Source of the DNA: Cordia subcordata
Taxonomy: Eukaryota; Streptophyta; Magnoliopsida; Boraginales; Cordiaceae
NCBI GenBank assembly: GCA_028554755.1
Contig: JAPTOF010000015.1
Span: forward strand, 1-64,000
Direction of reading: 5' to 3'
Length of the DNA: 64,000 nt
Positions 23,337 to 36,821 of this stretch are shown in pieces (within the stretch, counting starts at the first letter, position 1; each line of letters begins with the position of its first letter). The position numbers and the translations under genes were made by a program. The notes under the pieces were generated by a model. The model saw only the letters and a list, made by a program, of their open reading frames with translations. It searched no databases and was not told where the DNA came from.

Positions 23337-25187
23337 TGTCGTCCTTTATGTGCAAGCTCTAAAGACCCGCAAACGCACGGATCAATGTAATAAAGTGTAT
23401 GCAAGTGCGGGGTCGATTCCACGGGAAGGCTATGTTGTGAGATAGATTCTATGTGTGTGTGTGTTCTAGAGTATGCCTAAAAAAGAAATCTAAACTATCT
23501 ATTTTTGGGGTTTTGAATGGTCGGGAGTTTTAACTAAAGAAAATTAAACTAAACTATAGGAATGGGAACTGGAGGACAAGCTAATTTAAAGAAACTAACA
23601 AATGGAAAGGTGTTAGGGTGACTTTAACTTATGAATGGGTGATTCTATACTCAAATGCTATAGGATTAAAGAATGATGGCTTACTTGAGTAATTGCTCTT
23701 AACTAGGTTGTTGAATTAGTGTCTTAATTTCCCCCTAGAACTGGGTGCGGATCCGTTCCTAGGCAGCGCATCTTAGAGCTACGACATGGTCCTTATGACT
23801 GGGCCTTAAGAGTGATCAATTAGCTTTCTAGATGACTTAGAATGAACCTACCCTAGTACCTAAGCCATTAGCTAGATTTAAAGCCAAGACCTAGTGTTGC
23901 TAAGGTCGTCAAAACCTATCCTGAAACCTATTGGCTGGATTTAAAGCCAAAGGAGACTCGGCCTAGGCTAGCCCTAAATTACTTGCCGTCATTCTAAGAT
24001 CACTTCAGCGGGATTTGACTTGATAGCACATTCATACATGTTCTTGGCCAAGGTGTTCGTGAATAATGGGATCTATTCACCTACCAAACATCGTCATGCT
24101 CAGATTACACCATTAGAAGCAATCAACAACCAACATGTATCCATTATTGAAGTCATATTCACTACTAGGCATTCAAATATACATATAGACATGAATATAA
24201 GCATTACCCACTTCATAGCATCCACATATAAACACATAGACATGATTATAGCATGGATTAGATGTGTTTAGTAACAAATAGACTTCAATCTATACACATG
24301 CTACTCATTTAGGCATTTTATCAAGCACTTTACACATGAATGAGAAAATAACCATTTGAACAACAAAATCAAAGAATGTATATATTCAGCCATCAAATCC
24401 CATATCATAAGAGTATATAGTCAACCAATTACATAAGCTTAATCACCCTAGACAAGTCTACTCAATCATAATAAGAAATAGAATGAAAGAGAGATTATGA
24501 AGCTTCCCTTTCATCCTAGCTAATCTTGAATAGAGATCTTCAGCAAACTTGATTCCAAATGCTTGATACCCTCTAAATCCTATTGCTTCAAGGTGATGAA
24601 ATATGCGAGAGAGTGTGTGTGATATGGGTGAAGACTAGGGTTAAGAGTGTATGTGTGTGATGGGTCTGTTAAGATTCTCCTCAAGAATTGTCAAAGATTC
24701 CCCTTCTTAGTCTGAAAATCGAACTTTTATATTAGCTTTTTACGCTCTACCGGTCGACCGGCTCTTAGCTCGACTGGCTTTTTGGTGATGCTCTCGGAAT
24801 TGGCCAGTCGACAGCTCTGGAAGGGTAGTCGTCTAGCTATTTTAAGCACCTCTCTAAAGTGACCGGTCGACCTCCGTCTTCTAGGTCATCCGGCTGACTT
24901 CTTGCCTCCATTCTTTGTCTTTCCAGCCTCTGATCTTCTCTTTTAGAGCTGTTCATCTTCCATCTTCATCACCTATCATCGTTCAATCTCGATCTTAACC
25001 CAAAGTTCACCTAAATCATTGAAAACAAGCAATTAGTGTAGCAATTTGTCTCTTAAACTCAATATGTACAATTGTTTGCTCTTAAGCCTATTCTTATCCA
25101 AAGCACTACACTAATGCATCTTTATAAGCACTTAATACCTCTTAAACATTGGCAAATAACAATGCAAACACACGCAAAAACACAACA
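23337..25187 (-). repeat. Athila 5' LTR (right on plus), 1851 bp
   Basis: Starts TGTCGTCC and ends ACACAACA on plus. It aligns with 13770-15654 with scattered differences and small indels, which indicates an old insertion. The promoter of the element would lie here, reading leftward. I could not pick a reliable TATA box. Confidence 0.9.
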
Positions 25188-28100
25188 TATCATTAGCTTT
25201 TTCTAATATTGAGTTATGAAGCATTCCTAAGGGCTAAAAGGAAAAAAAATGATGATATTATCATTAACTTATTGAAAAGTAAGAGTATAAAAGTGAAGTC
25301 ATTATTTTTTAATTGCATATATTAATAGTTAACCCCGCGAAGGATTATGCTGTTGGACTTGGGGAAAAATTAAAAGTTATTTATGGTATCGTTAATGTGA
25401 AGAATGTGTTATCTTTTGTTTATACGTATGCATTACGCATAATTATTTGGACATTCGTTTGTATGTATTATTAGACTTTGGTGTGGATGAGCTTAGTCTA
25501 AAATACAAATCAAGCTTAGTTTATTTAATTTTATTTATGTCAGCTCAGATCTAATATCATCATTACGTGATTAAATAACCTACTATCATTATAAATTACA
25601 ATAGTATAACTTAAATGAGAAAGAATATATCTTAATAAATTATATATGTAATGAGAATTGATTTTTTATAGATTAATAAAAATTAGTTTGTTGTAATGTA
25701 ATTACAATTCTTATCACTATAAGGTAAAATAACTTAGTGAGCAATTATAAATTACAATATTATAACTTAGATTAGAAAAAATAGGTCTTAATAAATCAGG
25801 TATGAAGTGAAAGTAGGTTTTCTGGCATAAGTTAATACAAATTACTTTGTTTATTATCAATATATGATAAAACAACTTAGTAGACTATTATAGATCACGT
25901 ATTAGAATTTAGACGAGAAAGCATGAATCTTAATAAAATAAGTATGAAGTGAAAGTATATTTTTTTGGCATAAATTATTAAAAATTATTTTATCTTAATG
26001 TTTTATAACATTATTATCATGATCTATCACAATTTAGTGGTTATTATAAATACTAAAATTTTGACATATTTTACTAATTAGGATAAAACTATGATAATAA
26101 TCACAAGTTTCATATTTTTACTTACCATGTCAATTTCCTAATTTTTTTTATTTCTCTCGAATCATAATAATGTTATTTGGCTACAAATAAAAGTTTAATA
26201 ACTAACCACAATCTCTGTTGAAATTTTGCAAAAATGAGTCTCCTCTTTGCTTACAAATTATAAACACCAAGAACTTAATATGATTCATTGATTACATCAA
26301 ATCCATGACAATAATCAAAAGTTGCATATTTTCTTTACTTACTTGTATCAATGTTTTATTTATTTTTCTCCTGTGTCATACTAATATTATTTGGTTGAAC
26401 ATAATTTTTAATAATTAATCACATAATTTTACAAACTAAATCGAATATCTCCTCTCCAATATTGTAAAACAATGTATCTTCCTTTCTTATATATGATAAA
26501 CACTGAACTTTTGACATTATTCGCTAATTGGACCAAGACCATGATAGTAATTAAAAATTTTGCATTTTATTTTACTTACTTCTTTTAATTTAATATATTT
26601 TTTCTTTCTCCAAATGAAAACCATTTTAACTAGTATCCATCTATTGACAAAACAAACCGTCTAGACTTAGAGACAAAATGTGTCATCTCTAATCTAAAGA
26701 TGGCTATTTTTGTCTCTAGATATATGAAATTGGAAATATATATATATATATATATATAGAAAAAGTATAACAATTGTTTTTTTAGTCCAATTATACATGT
26801 CAATAAAAAGTTTTGACAAATATAACAATTGTCTTCTACCAATACTGTCTCTAATTGAATATGACAATTTTCATCTTAGAACGTTCAAAATTGGAAAAAG
26901 TACGCAAATCAATAATTATTGATAATAAAAAATTTTGTGTAACAATGGTGATATAAGAAAGTACAATTCTAATTAAAATAAATAATTCTAAGTATGATAA
27001 AAGTTAACTTTATGCACCACTTATTGCTAATATTAGCTAATGTGTTTAAATATTTTTTATTTAAGTACAATAAAAAATTATATAATAATTAGAATTAAAA
27101 AGTAATGATTGCAAACTTTAAAGTTTGTTATACAAGATATATATTTAATGTATATTAATTTCACTATTAAAAAAATATTATCACCTTTATAAATAAAAAA
27201 ATGGAATAGCATCACCTCTAAATGTTCAGATGATATGTGCATCTCTACTTTTCTTCTTTAAATAAAAACTTTTTGTAATATAGTTTTTTTAGTTTAAAGT
27301 TTTTTCATAATTTAATTTTTACTATATTTTAGTTTCTACATTTTTCTTGCATATATCTTCTTTTTTAAAAAAGTATTGATTACCATCTAATTTTCAATTT
27401 TTACAAAATGAATCTTACATTTGTCAATCTTTTGACTTTTCTCTCTTGAATCATAATGATATAGTTTGGTTAAAAATAAAACTTAATAATTAATCATATA
27501 AATTATACCTATAGCTAAATTCATGACGACCTTTTTTTTTTCAAGTTTACAAAAAAGGGATCTTCCCTAATTAAATTATGTTATGCACTTTTTCATCTTT
27601 GTCTCAATTTCAATATTAATTTATTTATTTTTTGACTTTTGATTTCTCATCTCATGCACATGCACGAACACACACTTAGAAGTACTACCAAGTACTCCAA
27701 GTACAATCCCAACACCAATTTTTGTCCTGCATCAAAAATCCACCCCCTCCCTTAAATTTTATTTTGCTGCGTAGGATTGTGCTCCTATGGAGCACTATGC
27801 ACCAAATTTAACGTGAATAACACATGTCTAAATAAAAAAAATTTTCTAGCACGAACAGAGGCACAAGTCTCTCTCTTTCCATTCGCGCACACAAAGCTCT
27901 TTCTCTCCAGCAAAATCAAATCGTCTAATTTCAAATCTTACTTCACCATACAATCACCATCTTTGCATGACCACAATGCTGGTCTTCAATCTTCGTGTCG
28001 ATCCCATTTCACTGTCGACCACGAGTTGTCGCCACTATTCTCTTTCACTCTTTTTTCTGAGCTATTTTTCTCAAATCTATAACAACAAATCCGTGTATGT

Positions 28101-28289
28101 GTCATGGTGGTGGTGTGTGTCGCAGTAATGGTATATAGTGTGTGGTTGGTGCATGTGAGTGAAAGGATAGAGAATTTGGTTGTCTAATAAATGATTTAAA
28201 ATAATGCAGATTAAGTGTTTGATAATTTGGCTAAATTAAATTCGTTAATTCCCTCTATCAAACTTTTCTGAACATACAACATATAATCT
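25188..28289. other. AT-rich intergenic, no gene recognised
   Basis: The sequence is AT-rich, with an AT microsatellite at 26735-26758. A small open frame near 27777-28082 begins at TTG, lacks any family resemblance and is not called. At 27690-27780 there are several short direct repeats (AAGTACTACCAAGTACTCC). Nothing else can be supported. Confidence 0.5.
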
Positions 28290-28790
28290 ATGAACATGTA
28301 ATATCAGAGTTTTAAATGTAAAACATAAAGTATTTTGAACATACAATGTATAATCTATGAACATATAATATAAGAGTTTTCAACATCAAGCATAAGTATT
28401 ATGAACATATATTACAAAAAGCTGTGAATATAGTATAAAACTTGTGAAATATTAACATTTATAAATATTCGATATTGAACATATTATCTAAAATTTTTGA
28501 ACATATAATACAAGAGTCTTGAAAAATTAAACTTATCAACTTTTTATTAAAAAGTTGGATATAATTAAAAGTTTTGAACTTAAAATATAAAAATTTTGAA
28601 CATATAATATAAGAGTTTTGAATATTATATAAAACTTTTGAACATGTAATATAAGAGTGATAAAAAATTAAACTTATGAATTTGTTGTTAACAAGCTGTT
28701 AACAATAAAAGTTTTGAACATAAAATATAAAAATTCTAAACATATAATATAAGAGTTTTGAACATTTAATATAAGAATTTAGAATATATA
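28290..28790. repeat. Degenerate array built on GAACATATAATATAAGAG
   Basis: Variants of the motif GAACATATAATATAAGAGTT recur about eight times at irregular spacing, mixed with TTTTGAACATAAAATATAAA variants. This is an irregular AT-rich tandem array with no coding potential. Confidence 0.7.
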
Positions 28791-28825
28791 TATTGCTATG
28801 CACATGCACTACTGTTCACGCATAG

Positions 28826-28891
28826 TATAGTGTACAGTACTCATGTAGAGCACTGTGGTATAGTGTACAGTACTCATGTAGAGCACTGTGC
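28826..28891. repeat. Perfect 33-bp tandem duplication
   Basis: Two adjacent copies (28826-28858 and 28859-28891) begin TATAGTGTACAGTACTCATG and end GAGCACTGTG, with a last-base difference. They appear recent, because they are almost identical. A C run follows at 28928-28941. Confidence 0.9.
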
Positions 28892-29995
28892 ATATAGGGC
28901 AAAGTAGAAGGCCAGCCCTCCTCCTTCCCCCCCCCCCCCCGCGCAACACCACCAACTCCTCTTACCCCTTCAACACTCACAAACTCACCACTACTAGTAT
29001 ATATAGCACCAAAAAAACACACACCCACACACAAATACTCTCTCTTACCGACATAATACATAGATACACACATATGTTAGTCAATCCATTAGAAATGATA
29101 ATACACTTGGTGTTTGGATGAAAGAGAAAAGAAAAAGTTTAACTTAAATTTAAAACTTTAATTTTTATCATCGAGGGTAAAATAGACAATAGATATGTCA
29201 AAATTACAAAACCTATTTTGGCCATTTTTGGCCAACTATAATTGCTAGAAATCTTTTTTCTTTTTTAACTAAGCGTGTTGCTCACATGTTTCAAGATGTG
29301 CAGTAGTGTTGCGATTCATAGTACACAAAATGCACTGTAATATTTGCTAATGCTTATTTGAGGATTTATAAGCACCCAAAATTTTAAAAAAAAAATTCTT
29401 TCACTAACTTTTTATTTTGGATACTTATAGAAACATCCCAATAGATACTGTGGAACATCCTCTCACTTTTTGATTCTTCAAATAAGTTTGCAATGAGCCT
29501 ATGACCCATAGAAGGTACATTCATTTATGAAGAAGATATATACATCTAGGTCCAAAAAGAATCAAGAGAGAGAAAAATAGCAATTAATTGATAGACTTTT
29601 CGAAGCAAATAGAAAAAGAAAACAAAAGAAGAAACATAAACCGTAAATCAATTAAGCTCTCTAGAAGACTTTTCTTAAAGATAAATATCTTTTCAATACT
29701 ATGATAAGATTTGATCCTTTTCAATCCCATAAATATTTCATTTCAAAGACTAAAAAAAATCGCTAAAATATTTTAAAGAAAAGTTACAAAAAGCTGATCA
29801 TAATTCTTCTCTCCATCCGAGCAAATAAATTGTAAATTTCGACTTTTATTTCAAAATTAATATGAAACACTTTTCTGAAATTATTAATGTATTAATTTAA
29901 ATTTGATGACCAAATCTTTAAAAAAATCAAAATTAATAACACAATCTGCTCATCTTGGAGAGAAAATGCTAATCTTTACCTAATTTTAATTAGAC
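28892..29995. other. Intergenic, nothing recognised
   Basis: Contains a C homopolymer and AT-rich sequence. No gene is supported. Confidence 0.5.
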
Positions 29996-30005
29996 CCCTT
30001 TTAGC

Positions 30006-30115
30006 AGTTTTTTTTTTTTACCCAAGTTTTAATATACTATGCAAAACTAACCCAATTCGCGTTAAGGTTTCAAAAATAACCCATTCTGGTTCCCAAAACG
30101 CGCAAAACGCACTCC
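30006..30115 (+). repeat. MULE left terminal inverted repeat
   Basis: 110 bp, inverted match to 37499-37607 with roughly one difference in eight by eye. The transposase would be expected to bind within it. Confidence 0.9.
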
Positions 30116-30388
30116 GAGAACGCGGAACATAGAAAATAATGAAAATTTTGAAATTTTTTATTGTAGCTGTACTCCTAGAACGAGGATCGCGTCCCTAGAA
30201 TGCGGCCACTAATGTGGCCCATTCCTAAAACGCAGTTCGTGTTCCAAGAGCGCAGCCGCTCTCCATAAATTCGGCCTTCCGGCCATTTTTTCCCCATTCT
30301 CCCAAATTCATTTCCAAAATTTCCTCCCACCCCTAGTCGAAAAGTTTTAGATTTTTAGCCTCATTGCGGAGGATTTAGCCTTTGTCTT

Positions 30389-31045
<657 letters not shown>

Positions 31046-31053
31046 GATTCGTT

Positions 31054-33541
31054 ATGGATAGTCGACCGAGACCAGTAGACACCACGTTGTTACGCCACTA
31101 TATGGAGTATTCGCAGGATTCACATCATTTGGGTAGCTTTAGATGCTATAGGTCAGATCGACCTTTGTTTGATGATCCAGAGCACTCAATGGTATAGCAG
31201 CAGTTGGTCGAGATGGGATTCTATGGGTGTTCCCACCACTATCAGCTTAACTGCGGGTTGATTATTGCTATGATTAAGAGGTGGCGACCGGAGACCCACA
31301 CCTTTCATTTACCCGTAAGGGAGGCTACCATCACCCTGCTAGATGTGGCCATCTATTGGGGTCTTCCTGTGACTAGTACACCTTTTTCGGTGCTTGATAC
31401 GACTGTTCGCTCAAGGGAGGATTAGGTTATTATGATTCTTGATTTGCTGGGGATTGATGCAGATGCAGTTGCAGATGATGGTACCAGTCGTATTGACATA
31501 GTGGGGAACGTGATAAATTTCGTCCAGCTACGGGACAAGTTTGTGATGCAAGTACTTCGAATAACCCCATTCAGTACCAGGCGCAGCAGCGGGCACAGCT
31601 GTGGATATTTCTCATGATTTGCTGTCACTTGTTTGCGAACACGAGTACGAATGAGGGCGATTTGGCCTGGTTGCTCCATTTGGTAGACTTTGAGTGGATC
31701 CGGTAGTTCAACTGGGGCACAACTGTACTAGCATATTTGTACCAGCAGCTTGACCGTGCCTCCTTCTGTCAGTGTAAGGGTGTATGCGGAGTTGTGACAC
31801 TAGTCCAAGTATTGGTTTTCATCGTGTATTTATGTTTAACTTTTATGAATGTTAACTTTATTATACCAAGCGTTATTATAACACCTGTTTACTGCTTGCA
31901 GTTTTTTACATGGGATAGATTCACGGTTTTTCAGCCTCAGTTCCTATATCCCACACGAGAGCAGCTACAGCGACAACAGCATGATCTTGAGCATTTGTTT
32001 CTGCTCCCTGACGTTCCATGAGGTGTTGTGTTTTACGTGAAGAAAGAAATGACATATGCATCCAGAAAGTCAGAGCAGGTCGAGTGTTGGGATGTTATAG
32101 ACCATTTGCAGCCTGGCGAGGTATAGTACACTTAAATTGCTTTATTAAATATTTTTATCTTGTATTATTGAACATGTGCGGAATGTATGTAAGTAACTCT
32201 TCGGTACTTGTTTTTATTACAATTTATATGACAGCCATTCAGGCCGATATTGGACAGCCTACCACCGTATCGTGTTCAGGACAGTGACATTTGGTGTGCC
32301 CGAATCCTGTTGATATATAGGCATACGATTGAGTGGCACCGTCCTGATCGTGTCTTGCTGCAGCTTGGACTATTGGCAGTCCCTCGTGATCTACCTGATC
32401 ACGAGAAGTACAGGGACGGAAAGGAAAAGGTTGAGGGAGCTGCGCTGACACAGGTAACAAATATGTAGGGGAATTGGCAGCAGCACGTTCTTTATGGACA
32501 ATTGGAGGATGTGTCGACGGCAGCGGCATTCCGGACTTACATGACTTGGCACCGTAGGGTAACTATATTACATGTCAGTCATCCAGGTACGAATCATAGG
32601 AGGGATGGTTATGTGGCGTCTGCACGTGATGAAGCGTCACTGGTGAGCATTATCTGTACTCGTTTTTTTCTTTATGAAAATTGGGGACTATTAAATGAAA
32701 CTAACCACAATATGTTATGTTTTCCTCCAGGCAACAATTGTACAGCATGTAGTCCACCACTCCCATGATTTGCTATATTGATATAGGCAGGGGGACCTTT
32801 ACGGTGATGCATTGTCCATGGAACTTGTGATGCGACACTTGCAGCTTATGCAGCTACATGGAAATACACTCCAACACACACAACACGAGCATCTCATACA
32901 GTAGAGAGTGGTGTGGGAGTTTCCTAATGAGCCCCCGATGCAGCCATTACAACAGCATAGAGAACATCGTTCATAGCATGCGCATTCTTCGCAGCACAGA
33001 GAGCATCACACTTATCCCGCTAGGTCATCACAACCGTCCAGTGCCCATCCACATCATATGCCGTTCACCCTCGACGTACCATTGCCACATTATTGTCCAC
33101 CCACACAGGCGTCATTACATCGATCTACTTATCAGTTGGACCCCATTGATTATTCCAGCATGCAGATAGGTCAGAGCAGCGGCGGTAGACACGGTATGTT
33201 CTAGGGTGACAGATTCTCTAGGCCAGTGATTGACGAGCCAGATGATGACGAGGAGGATGACGAGGCGACACACAGCGAGTCATCGGGGGGGTCTCCGAGC
33301 ATATACATGGGGTCTCGGGACTATGTTCATGAGCAGTTGGTTGATAGTAGTGTTAGGCAGCAGGACCAGCCGCTGCAGTCCTAAGCACCTGTGACCTAGG
33401 CACCTGTGACACAGTCACAGGAACAGGAGCTTTCACGCCGTCAGACACGATCGTCCAGGAAATGAAACGCACCATCCCCTGTTAAACGTCAGTTACCTGA
33501 CCACACTAACAGGGGAAAGAGCCCTCAACATTACATACCTG
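31054..33541 (+). pseudogene. Plant mobile domain (MAIN-like) protein carried by the MULE
   Basis: Plant mobile domain proteins include the Arabidopsis nuclear factors MAIN and MAIL1. Related copies are common in transposable elements. ATG at 31054 opens MDSRPRPVDTTLLRHYMEYS. The frame then runs through FYGCSHHYQLNCGLIIAMIK, RWRPETHTFHLPVREATITL and IYWGLPV, all core PMD motifs. An intron is likely at 31809-31901 (CAA|GTATTG … TTGCAG), followed by FTWDRF, and another at 32121-32234. The later exon holds IEWHRPDRVLLQLGL, matching the family motif EWHRPERVLRQFG. A Pro/Gln/His-rich tail lies at 32860-33541. TAG stops occur at 31195 and 31423 in the otherwise open frame, and the tail needs frame changes. 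The copy is therefore probably dead, unless the stops are bypassed or are errors. Alternative label: phosphatase 7 long-form-like, a database name for the same domain. Confidence 0.8.
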
Positions 33542-33759
33542 GGTGATGTATTCAGTTTTAGAGCACTTTTTTTCATATGTATTTATGACACATTGTTATG
33601 TATTGATGGAACTGTGTTATGTTTTTTCATTTATGTGGTTATTTATGATCCATTGAGTACTTAATGTTTCCAATTAAGTACATTATGCACATGTTACTTT
33701 TGGCTAAAGTAGACATTACATGGTTAATTACATAATAACATTACAACGTTAGAACAAAT

Positions 33760-33895
33760 AAACATAAAATGATTACATATAATACACATCACAATTGGTA
33801 AACATAAAACCATTACATATAATAGACATCACAACTAGTAAACATAAAATGATTACATATAATAGACATCACAATTAGTAAACATAAAAACATTA
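33760..33895. repeat. 40-bp tandem repeat, about 3.4 copies
   Basis: Units start at 33760, 33800, 33840 and 33880 (partial) with AAACATAAAA, and contain ATTACATATAATA and CATCACAA. The array lies in the gap between the convergent 3' ends of the PMD and MURA genes of the MULE. Confidence 0.85.
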
Positions 33896-33900
33896 TCAGA

Positions 33901-36510
33901 TTACGCATTTTGATTGTTGGGGCAAATTGCAGCAGTATGGCCTAGTTGACTACATGCTATACACCTTCATGGTCCATAGCGGTGTGAGTGATCCATCTCG
34001 TTTGGGATGCGCTGACCTCCAGCTCGTCCTCTTCTCTGTCGAACACGACAGGGGTTCGGATGCAACGTCCGTGTAGGTGCTAGAGGCCAATAAAATTGGT
34101 GTCCAAGTGGCTCAAATGTCCTAAAATATGTATCTTTGTACGATTTCACTGTCAGCTGTTGGGATATCATGTTCTCCACATTAAACTCCCTAAACCAAGC
34201 AATAGTTTGTGCATGTGAGGATGGCAAGTGATATGCAACCCATTTATTGCAAGTACAGGTACTTTCTTCCTAGTTGACTACCTAGTATGGCGGATTCTCG
34301 TTCCATCGCACTGGCAAACAACTAACCTAGTATCTTCCATCTTCTCTGAAGCGAACTACATGATGGCGATGTGACAAGGTCTCCCACTTCTCAAAGAGCT
34401 CCTTTACAATAGGAGGGAGCTGACGACCTTCACTTTCCAACTGCATAGCATGGACCAACCAATCATGAAAGCAACCTTTTATCTTCATAAAAGTATTAAT
34501 AACAAGGGTTGTGATTGGCAACCCTCATGCACCGACGAGGACACCGTTGAACCATTCGACATTATTTGTGGTCATCACACCCCATCTGTATCCCCCATCA
34601 GCGTTTATGGTCCATGTATCAGCAGGGATATTGGATAGGAACTTGTGTACTCGTTTGGCAACACCCTTCTAACTAGGGTCCACAACAAGGATCATGTTCA
34701 TTGCATGCACATGTTTACGTGCTTGACATTCTCGACCAGCTATCCAACACACGTCTTTAAAGAATTGATTCTGCGATCTTTTCATCACATTGCTTTTGAG
34801 ATGTCTCAAGCAAATGTGATGTTTTATTTCAAGTTGACCGTCACGTGTAACCCATTCAATTGCAGATGCGATGCCTACATGCCTATCGGATATAATACAT
34901 ACCTGGGGCATTCTAGTAAAAAAGTTCTCACATAACTGCTGTAAGACCCATGACCAAGTACGTGTCGCCTCTGCATCCACAACTGCAAAGGCTAACGGTA
35001 ATACTTGGCAGTTGGCATCAGTGATTAACGCAACTAGGAGATGACCCTTGTACTTTCCCAGCAAGTGTATGCCGTCCAGTGAAACCACGGGTTTACAATG
35101 CCTCCACGCCGTGATGTGTGGACCGAACGCCCACTAAACTATGTCGAAAATATTTTTCGCTGGCGTTGAACCTTCAGCGAACCTATATCTCACAACACTA
35201 CCTGGATTCTTGGCTATTACAGCACCAAGAAACTGTGGGAGCATTTGGTATGACGTGTCCCAATTGCTATACACTAGTTCAATTGCTTTATTTCGGCTGT
35301 TCCAAGCTTTTCCGTAATTGACATCCGCGTTAAGCTTCTCCTTCATGTGAGCTTGGATAAGCCCGACGTCGTAATCAGCCTTATTAGATATGAAATGCCT
35401 CACTAAATATCCAACCAAACCTGAAGTCAAATTTCTATGCCCCGACACAGTTATTTGCACCATACAAACATGTCTAGCGTCATACTGCGTGATCTCCCAC
35501 TACTTATGCGTTGCTTTCTTTATGACACGTACATACCATGGGCATGCTACACTTCCACTGTGCGTTTCCCTATATCGTACCTTTCACAGGGTCTTACTCG
35601 ACTTGACGACCCTATATTCCTTTTGTATCTTTATCGCACTCTGTTGAACAGCCCATATCGCATCCACTTTGGATGGGAACACTCGTTTGGCTAGATCCAT
35701 CCGGTCCGGGTTCCACATTGGGCGTTTCGGTTGCTTGTACCTACTTGTTATGTAGAATTCAGTCCTAGCAGTATGGAACTCCATTGGTTTCTCCTCATCT
35801 ACCTCCAGCTCTGCATCTACATTCGGGCTTTCGACATCATTCTCAATTTGGTAGTTCAAACTTGCTTCTGAGACAACATCTTCCTGATCGTTCAATTCAC
35901 TGTACTCGTTTTTTTTGTCTACCTTTGACAAAATAGTATCTGTTGCGACGTCACATCTCTTCTTCGTGCCACCGCCACGATGAAAGGGTCTTCTGACTTC
36001 AAAAGTGGACTGTGGTTGCAAGGAAAGGGAAAAAGTGGCAAACTCTGCCACTGTTGTTGCAATATTGATATGTTCATCTTTATCATACGATGGTACTGCA
36101 TTTAGGTCCAGCATGTTAGACTGGTACGGGACGTCAGCCATTTTTTGCGGCACATACACGTTGTCACACTGAACGTCCACTATTACGTACGTGACATAAC
36201 GGTTCCAATCACAGTAAGCTGTGCCATACATCTCCCACAAATCTTCATCATCAATTATTGCACTTGGGTATTAATAAATCTACTACAACGTAGCATCCCA
36301 TCTAGGGTCACGATAGCATAAGTTAACCCTATCAATGGTTGGACGCAACCCTAGTTTTCTAATTACATGAGAAACAAATTGATCAGAAGTTGTATCGGGA
36401 AGAATTTTGATTTTGCGTGGTATATTTGAACTTCTATAATCAAGACCATAATCGGTCATTATTTTGTGACCACCGTAGTATAAAAGAATAGTAACTTCAG
36501 TTGAATTCAT
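33901..36510 (-). pseudogene. MURA-type MULE transposase, interrupted
   Basis: MURA excises and inserts MULE DNA in the nucleus. ATG at 36510 starts a PB1-like N-terminus (PRKIKILPDTTSDQFVSHVI). A variable acidic region (36240-35800) follows, then the DNA-binding region. The MULE transposase domain comes next, with GHLLVALITDANCQVLPLAF and the first catalytic Asp in VSLDGIHLLGKYKG (about 35085). It continues with the second Asp in CIISDRHVGI and the HHICLRHLKSN stretch. The later Glu region reads NNVEWFNGVL near 34550. A SWIM-type finger follows, with CTCNKWVAYHLPSSH near 34240; two expected Cys are replaced (Ser, and Trp further on). The C-terminus is a CCHC knuckle, CIACSQLGHTAAIC, ending at a stop at 33901-33903. 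Several stops and at least one frame change lie between the pieces, so the enzyme is inactive as read. Confidence 0.85.
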
Positions 36511-36821
36511 TCTTTTAAGTGCTTTGGTAGAAAGTTATAGTGACAAGTGGAACGAATTTGGTAGAAAGTTTATCTGGAGTTGAGACGTTGTAGGATGGGT
36601 AAAGGATTGAATGAGCCGGTAGAGGAAGGGGCTGGGGTTTATAGAAGTAAAAAATTGCATTCTGGGAGTGAGATTTCTGAAATTTCCCATGACGTGAAGT
36701 GACTAGAGCATGATTGATGGCAAGGAATATATTCCAATTATTGCAAATGCACTCCTAGAATGTGCTGCTAAGAATAAATTCCCTGCAACCCAATCAAATC
36801 TGCAATCAAATCTGCCAAGGT

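Larger units (their letters stand above)
13770..25187 (-). mobile_element. Athila-type Ty3/gypsy LTR retrotransposon, 11.4 kb
   Basis: This is a full-length structure on the minus strand: 5' LTR (23337-25187), primer site (23309-23326), gag and pol (about 22991-17063), a non-coding 3' region (15698-17062), a polypurine segment (15655-15680) and the 3' LTR (13770-15654). RT, protease and integrase motifs and the tRNA-Asp-like primer site fit the Athila lineage. The envelope-like ORF of some Athila elements is absent. All ORFs have in-frame stops, so the element is not autonomous. No matching 5-bp target duplication is visible: the flanks read TTGGT and TATCA. Confidence 0.9.

Noticed and set aside
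13765..25192. Target-site duplication for the Athila element
   Set aside because: The five bases on each side (TTGGT, TATCA) do not match, even after shifting the ends by a few bases.
27777..28082. Open frame of 101 codons near 27.8-28.1 kb
   Set aside because: Its first codon is TTG, no in-frame ATG gives a sensible start, no family resemblance, and the surroundings are repeat-like.
33760..33895. Possible CRISPR-like array (regular 40-bp units)
   Set aside because: Units are contiguous without unique spacers, and the DNA is plant nuclear.
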